A stretch of 7,697 bases of DNA from Acidobacteriaceae bacterium. Its GTDB lineage: Bacteria; Acidobacteriota; Terriglobia; Terriglobales; Acidobacteriaceae. The notes under the pieces are model-generated. The model had not been told where the DNA came from and searched no databases. It saw nothing but the letters and a program-made list of their open reading frames with translations. Positions within the stretch are counted from its first letter, which is position 1. The number at the start of each line of letters is the position of its first letter. Positions 5,944 to 7,697 of the stretch are shown here, piece after piece. Position numbers and translations under genes: made by a program. The stretch covers positions 1 through 7,697 of the forward strand of contig JAICMT010000059.1 of the NCBI GenBank assembly GCA_025929125.1. Reading direction: 5' to 3'.

Positions 5944-7173
5944 ATGCGTCGGCAGCTGCCACCGTGGGCCATGGGACTTGCGATCGCACCGCTGGGCTTT
6001 TATTACGGCTTCATCTCCGCCGCGATGCCCATCCTGCTTTCGGCGCGCAATGTCAGCGTTGAAGACATTTCCCGCGTATCCTTCCTGGCATTTTCGCCCA
6101 CGTACTGGGCCTTCCTGCTCTCTCCCGTTCTCGACATCGGCTTCACCAAGCGCACCTACGCGCTGCTGTTTGCCGCGCTTGCGGCGGTCTGCCTGGCTCT
6201 TTCGACACTTCTCACGGCCAACCTGGTGGCGTTCACCGCAGTGCTCACCGCGGGCTGCACCGCAGCGGTCCTTTTCGGCAACGCGCACCAGGGCTGGATG
6301 CCGGACGTTGTTTCGGATCACTACTATTCCCAGGTCGGCGCCACCACAAACATTGCGAACCTTGGTGCTGCTGGACTCTTTACCACTATTGCGGTGGTGC
6401 TGGTGCGCACCCTGCCGCCGGTTGCGGCCGCTGTGCTGCTGGCCCTGACCGTTGTTGCACCCACGGTTCTTCTGTTCTTCATTCCTCTTCCGGACCGGCG
6501 GACGCGCGGTGCGTTGGAGACGTTCCGCACGTTCTTTCAGGACCTTCGCCGCGCAATCGCCCGCCCCGGCAGCATTCTCGCGCTGGTCTGTTTTCTGTCT
6601 CCCACGGCGTGCTTCGCGCTCACCAACCTCTTCTCGGCGCTGGGCGTGGATTTTCATACTCCGGAGAGCCGCATGACCGCGATTTCGGGCGTAGGTGTGG
6701 CCATCGCATGCTCGGTTGGCTGTCTGGCCGGGATCTGGCTGACTGGCCGGTTTCAGCGCAGGAAGGTGTATTTGCTGACGGGTTTCGGCGGAGCTGCGGC
6801 CGCTCTTGGCTTGATTCGGGTCCCGCATACATTTGTTTTCCTCGCAGTCGGCGTCCTGACCTACGTGTTCTTCCAGGGAATCAACTACACGGCATTGTCC
6901 TCGCTCTGTTTTGAGATCGTCGGCCCTGCGAATCCGCTGGCTTCGACGCAGATGGCGGTGCTCTCTGCCGCGGCGAACGTGCCCATCACCTATATGACGC
7001 GTGTGGATGGCCATTTCCACACTGTCTGCGGGCTCAATGGAATGCTGCTGGTGGATGCCGGGTCCAGTATCGTTGTGGGAACGGTGCTGCTGATAATTCT
7101 GAGAAGGTTTGCGGCCCCTGGAACCCCCGCAAGCGGCCAAAAAATGTCTGCCACAGCTCAGTTGGGCGGCTGA
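5944..7173 (+). CDS. MFS transporter, AmpG/PAT-like
   Basis: A 12-segment inner-membrane transporter of the major facilitator superfamily. The 409-residue product starts its first membrane segment at about residue 8; others lie at about 48-70, 72-95, 98-118, 139-155, 158-182, 208-232, 247-270, 275-293, 297-320, 333-352 and 367-390, with a charged central loop (PDRRTRGALETF) between the two halves. The loop string SPVLDIGFTKR (60-70) takes the place of the MFS loop 2-3 motif, and RVDGHFHTVCGLNGMLLVDA (353-372) resembles the end of AmpG (muropeptide permease), peptide/acetyl-CoA transporter and RhtX/FptX siderophore permease proteins. The substrate cannot be told. The start is ATG 5944, with GGAGGG at 5933-5938 five bases ahead; earlier in-frame starts (TTG 5911, ATG 5920) overlap or abut the terminator hairpin and lack a ribosome site. 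No clear promoter was seen; it may depend on read-through from metK. Confidence 0.85.
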   Translation: MRRQLPPWAMGLAIAPLGFYYGFISAAMPILLSARNVSVEDISRVSFLAFSPTYWAFLLSPVLDIGFTKRTYALLFAALAAVCLALSTLLTANLVAFTAVLTAGCTAAVLFGNAHQGWMPDVVSDHYYSQVGATTNIANLGAAGLFTTIAVVLVRTLPPVAAAVLLALTVVAPTVLLFFIPLPDRRTRGALETFRTFFQDLRRAIARPGSILALVCFLSPTACFALTNLFSALGVDFHTPESRMTAISGVGVAIACSVGCLAGIWLTGRFQRRKVYLLTGFGGAAAALGLIRVPHTFVFLAVGVLTYVFFQGINYTALSSLCFEIVGPANPLASTQMAVLSAAANVPITYMTRVDGHFHTVCGLNGMLLVDAGSSIVVGTVLLIILRRFAAPGTPASGQKMSATAQLGG

Positions 7174-7185
7174 GGGGCTTCATGG

Positions 7186-7200
7186 CTGCATCCTATGCAG
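7186..7200 (+). other. Short hairpin between the transporter and transglutaminase-like genes
   Basis: CTGCAT (7186-7191) and ATGCAG (7195-7200) form a perfect 6-bp stem with a 3-base loop, 12 bases after the transporter stop. There is no T-run after it, so it is not a convincing terminator; it may attenuate or process the message, or be chance. Confidence 0.3.
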
Positions 7201-7222
7201 AGACTCCTCCGACAGGACACCC

Positions 7223-7697
7223 ATGTTCATCAAGTCCGCATTCGAAATCCGCTTCGAATTGGCGTGTCCCACACCCATGATCGCCATGCTGCATCTGCAC
7301 CCTTCGCTCGCGGCGAAGCTGCGGGCTGGCGACGAGTTGCTGATCGAGCACGAAGCGGCAGCGGGCGTTGCAGGCTTCCCAAGGCGCGTTCAGGCATCGG
7401 AGTATTCCGATTCCTTCGGCAACCGGTGCTCGAGATTTGTCGCGCCTGCAGGGCTGATACGGCTCGGTGGCATGAGCGTCGTCGAGATGGAAGAGGCCGC
7501 CGATCCCGCGCCGACAGACGCGGAGCAGCATACAGTACAGGAGCTGCCCCATGAGGTGCTGCAGTTCCTGCTGTCCAGCCGCTACTGCGAGGTGGACCGG
7601 TTTGTGGCGGTGGCAAATGATCTGTTCAGTGGGTTTCCGGCAGGTGGCGCGCGTGCGCTGGCCATTCGCGACTGGGTGCATCAGAAGGTGAACTTCA
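7223..7697 (+). CDS. Transglutaminase-like protein, N-terminal part (cut by window edge)
   Basis: The frame from ATG 7223 has no stop up to the window end (158 residues visible). Its start is supported by AGGA at 7214-7217, five bases ahead. The visible part begins with a beta-rich N-terminal region (MFIKSAFEIRFELACPTPMI) and reaches LLSSRYCEVDRF (about 118-129) and then IRDWVHQKVNF at the edge. This combination is typical of bacterial transglutaminase-like proteins, in which a helix with W-V-H just precedes the catalytic cysteine; the Cys-His-Asp triad itself would lie beyond the window, so activity cannot be judged. No signal peptide is seen, suggesting a cytoplasmic protein. It lies 49 bases after the transporter on the same strand and may be co-transcribed. 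An antisense frame (minus strand, 7193-7681) overlaps it and looks non-coding. Confidence 0.8.
   Translation, partial: MFIKSAFEIRFELACPTPMIAMLHLHPSLAAKLRAGDELLIEHEAAAGVAGFPRRVQASEYSDSFGNRCSRFVAPAGLIRLGGMSVVEMEEAADPAPTDAEQHTVQELPHEVLQFLLSSRYCEVDRFVAVANDLFSGFPAGGARALAIRDWVHQKVNF

Noticed and set aside
5132..5989. Open frame on the minus strand opposite metK (285 codons)
   Set aside because: It is antisense to highly conserved MetK sequence and shows no recognisable motif.
5761..7140. Long open frame on the minus strand opposite the transporter (459 codons)
   Set aside because: The product is Arg/Gln/His-rich with no domain or membrane segments, as expected for the antisense of a GC-rich membrane-protein gene; the plus strand gives a clear MFS protein.
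7193..7681. Open frame on the minus strand at the right end (162 codons)
   Set aside because: The plus-strand frame from 7223 has a ribosome site and transglutaminase-like motifs; the minus product has no recognisable features.

Overview
The window is ordinary bacterial chromosome, moderately GC-rich (roughly 60% by eye), densely packed with six complete protein genes and one that runs off the right edge. No phage, insertion sequence, tRNA, rRNA or CRISPR array is visible. The MetK sequence, the two-sided Ada protein and the style of the polytopic membrane proteins suggest a soil-type Acidobacteriota (Terriglobia/Acidobacteriaceae-like). This is inferred from recalled family resemblance, not from a search.

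Layout. (1) 6-1235, minus: a full Ada protein (methylphosphotriester and O6-methylguanine repair, plus AraC-type regulator). (2) 1236-1350: divergent spacer with a possible ada promoter and the ribosome site of the next gene. (3) 1351-2394, plus: an unassigned polytopic membrane protein. (4) 2395-2414: a 20-base convergent junction lying within an inverted repeat. (5) 2415-3974, minus: a Wzy-like polysaccharide polymerase membrane protein. (6) 3975-4055: divergent spacer with a good plus-strand promoter. (7) 4056-4646, plus: a RodZ-like membrane-anchored helix-turn-helix protein with an odd, short tail. (8) 4694-5860, plus: metK, S-adenosylmethionine synthetase, with a likely promoter whose -10 box contains the stop codon of the previous gene. 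(9) 5885-5912: a strong hairpin, probably the metK terminator. (10) 5944-7173, plus: an AmpG/PAT-like MFS transporter. (11) 7223 to the right edge, plus: the N-terminal part of a transglutaminase-like protein.

How the genes relate. There is no single pathway. A loose cell-envelope theme runs through the middle and right (Wzy-like polymerase, RodZ-like protein, AmpG-like permease). metK is housekeeping and ada is a stand-alone alkylation-damage response gene. Several starts are non-ATG (GTG at 1351, TTG at 3974 and 4694); I chose starts by Shine-Dalgarno position and family N-termini.

I did not find a convincing new multi-gene system. The points most worth a second look are the abnormal tail of the RodZ-like protein with a plausible out-of-frame continuation, the unassigned membrane protein at 1351-2394, the solitary Wzy-like polymerase with an HExxH-like string, and the metK promoter overlapping the preceding stop codon.
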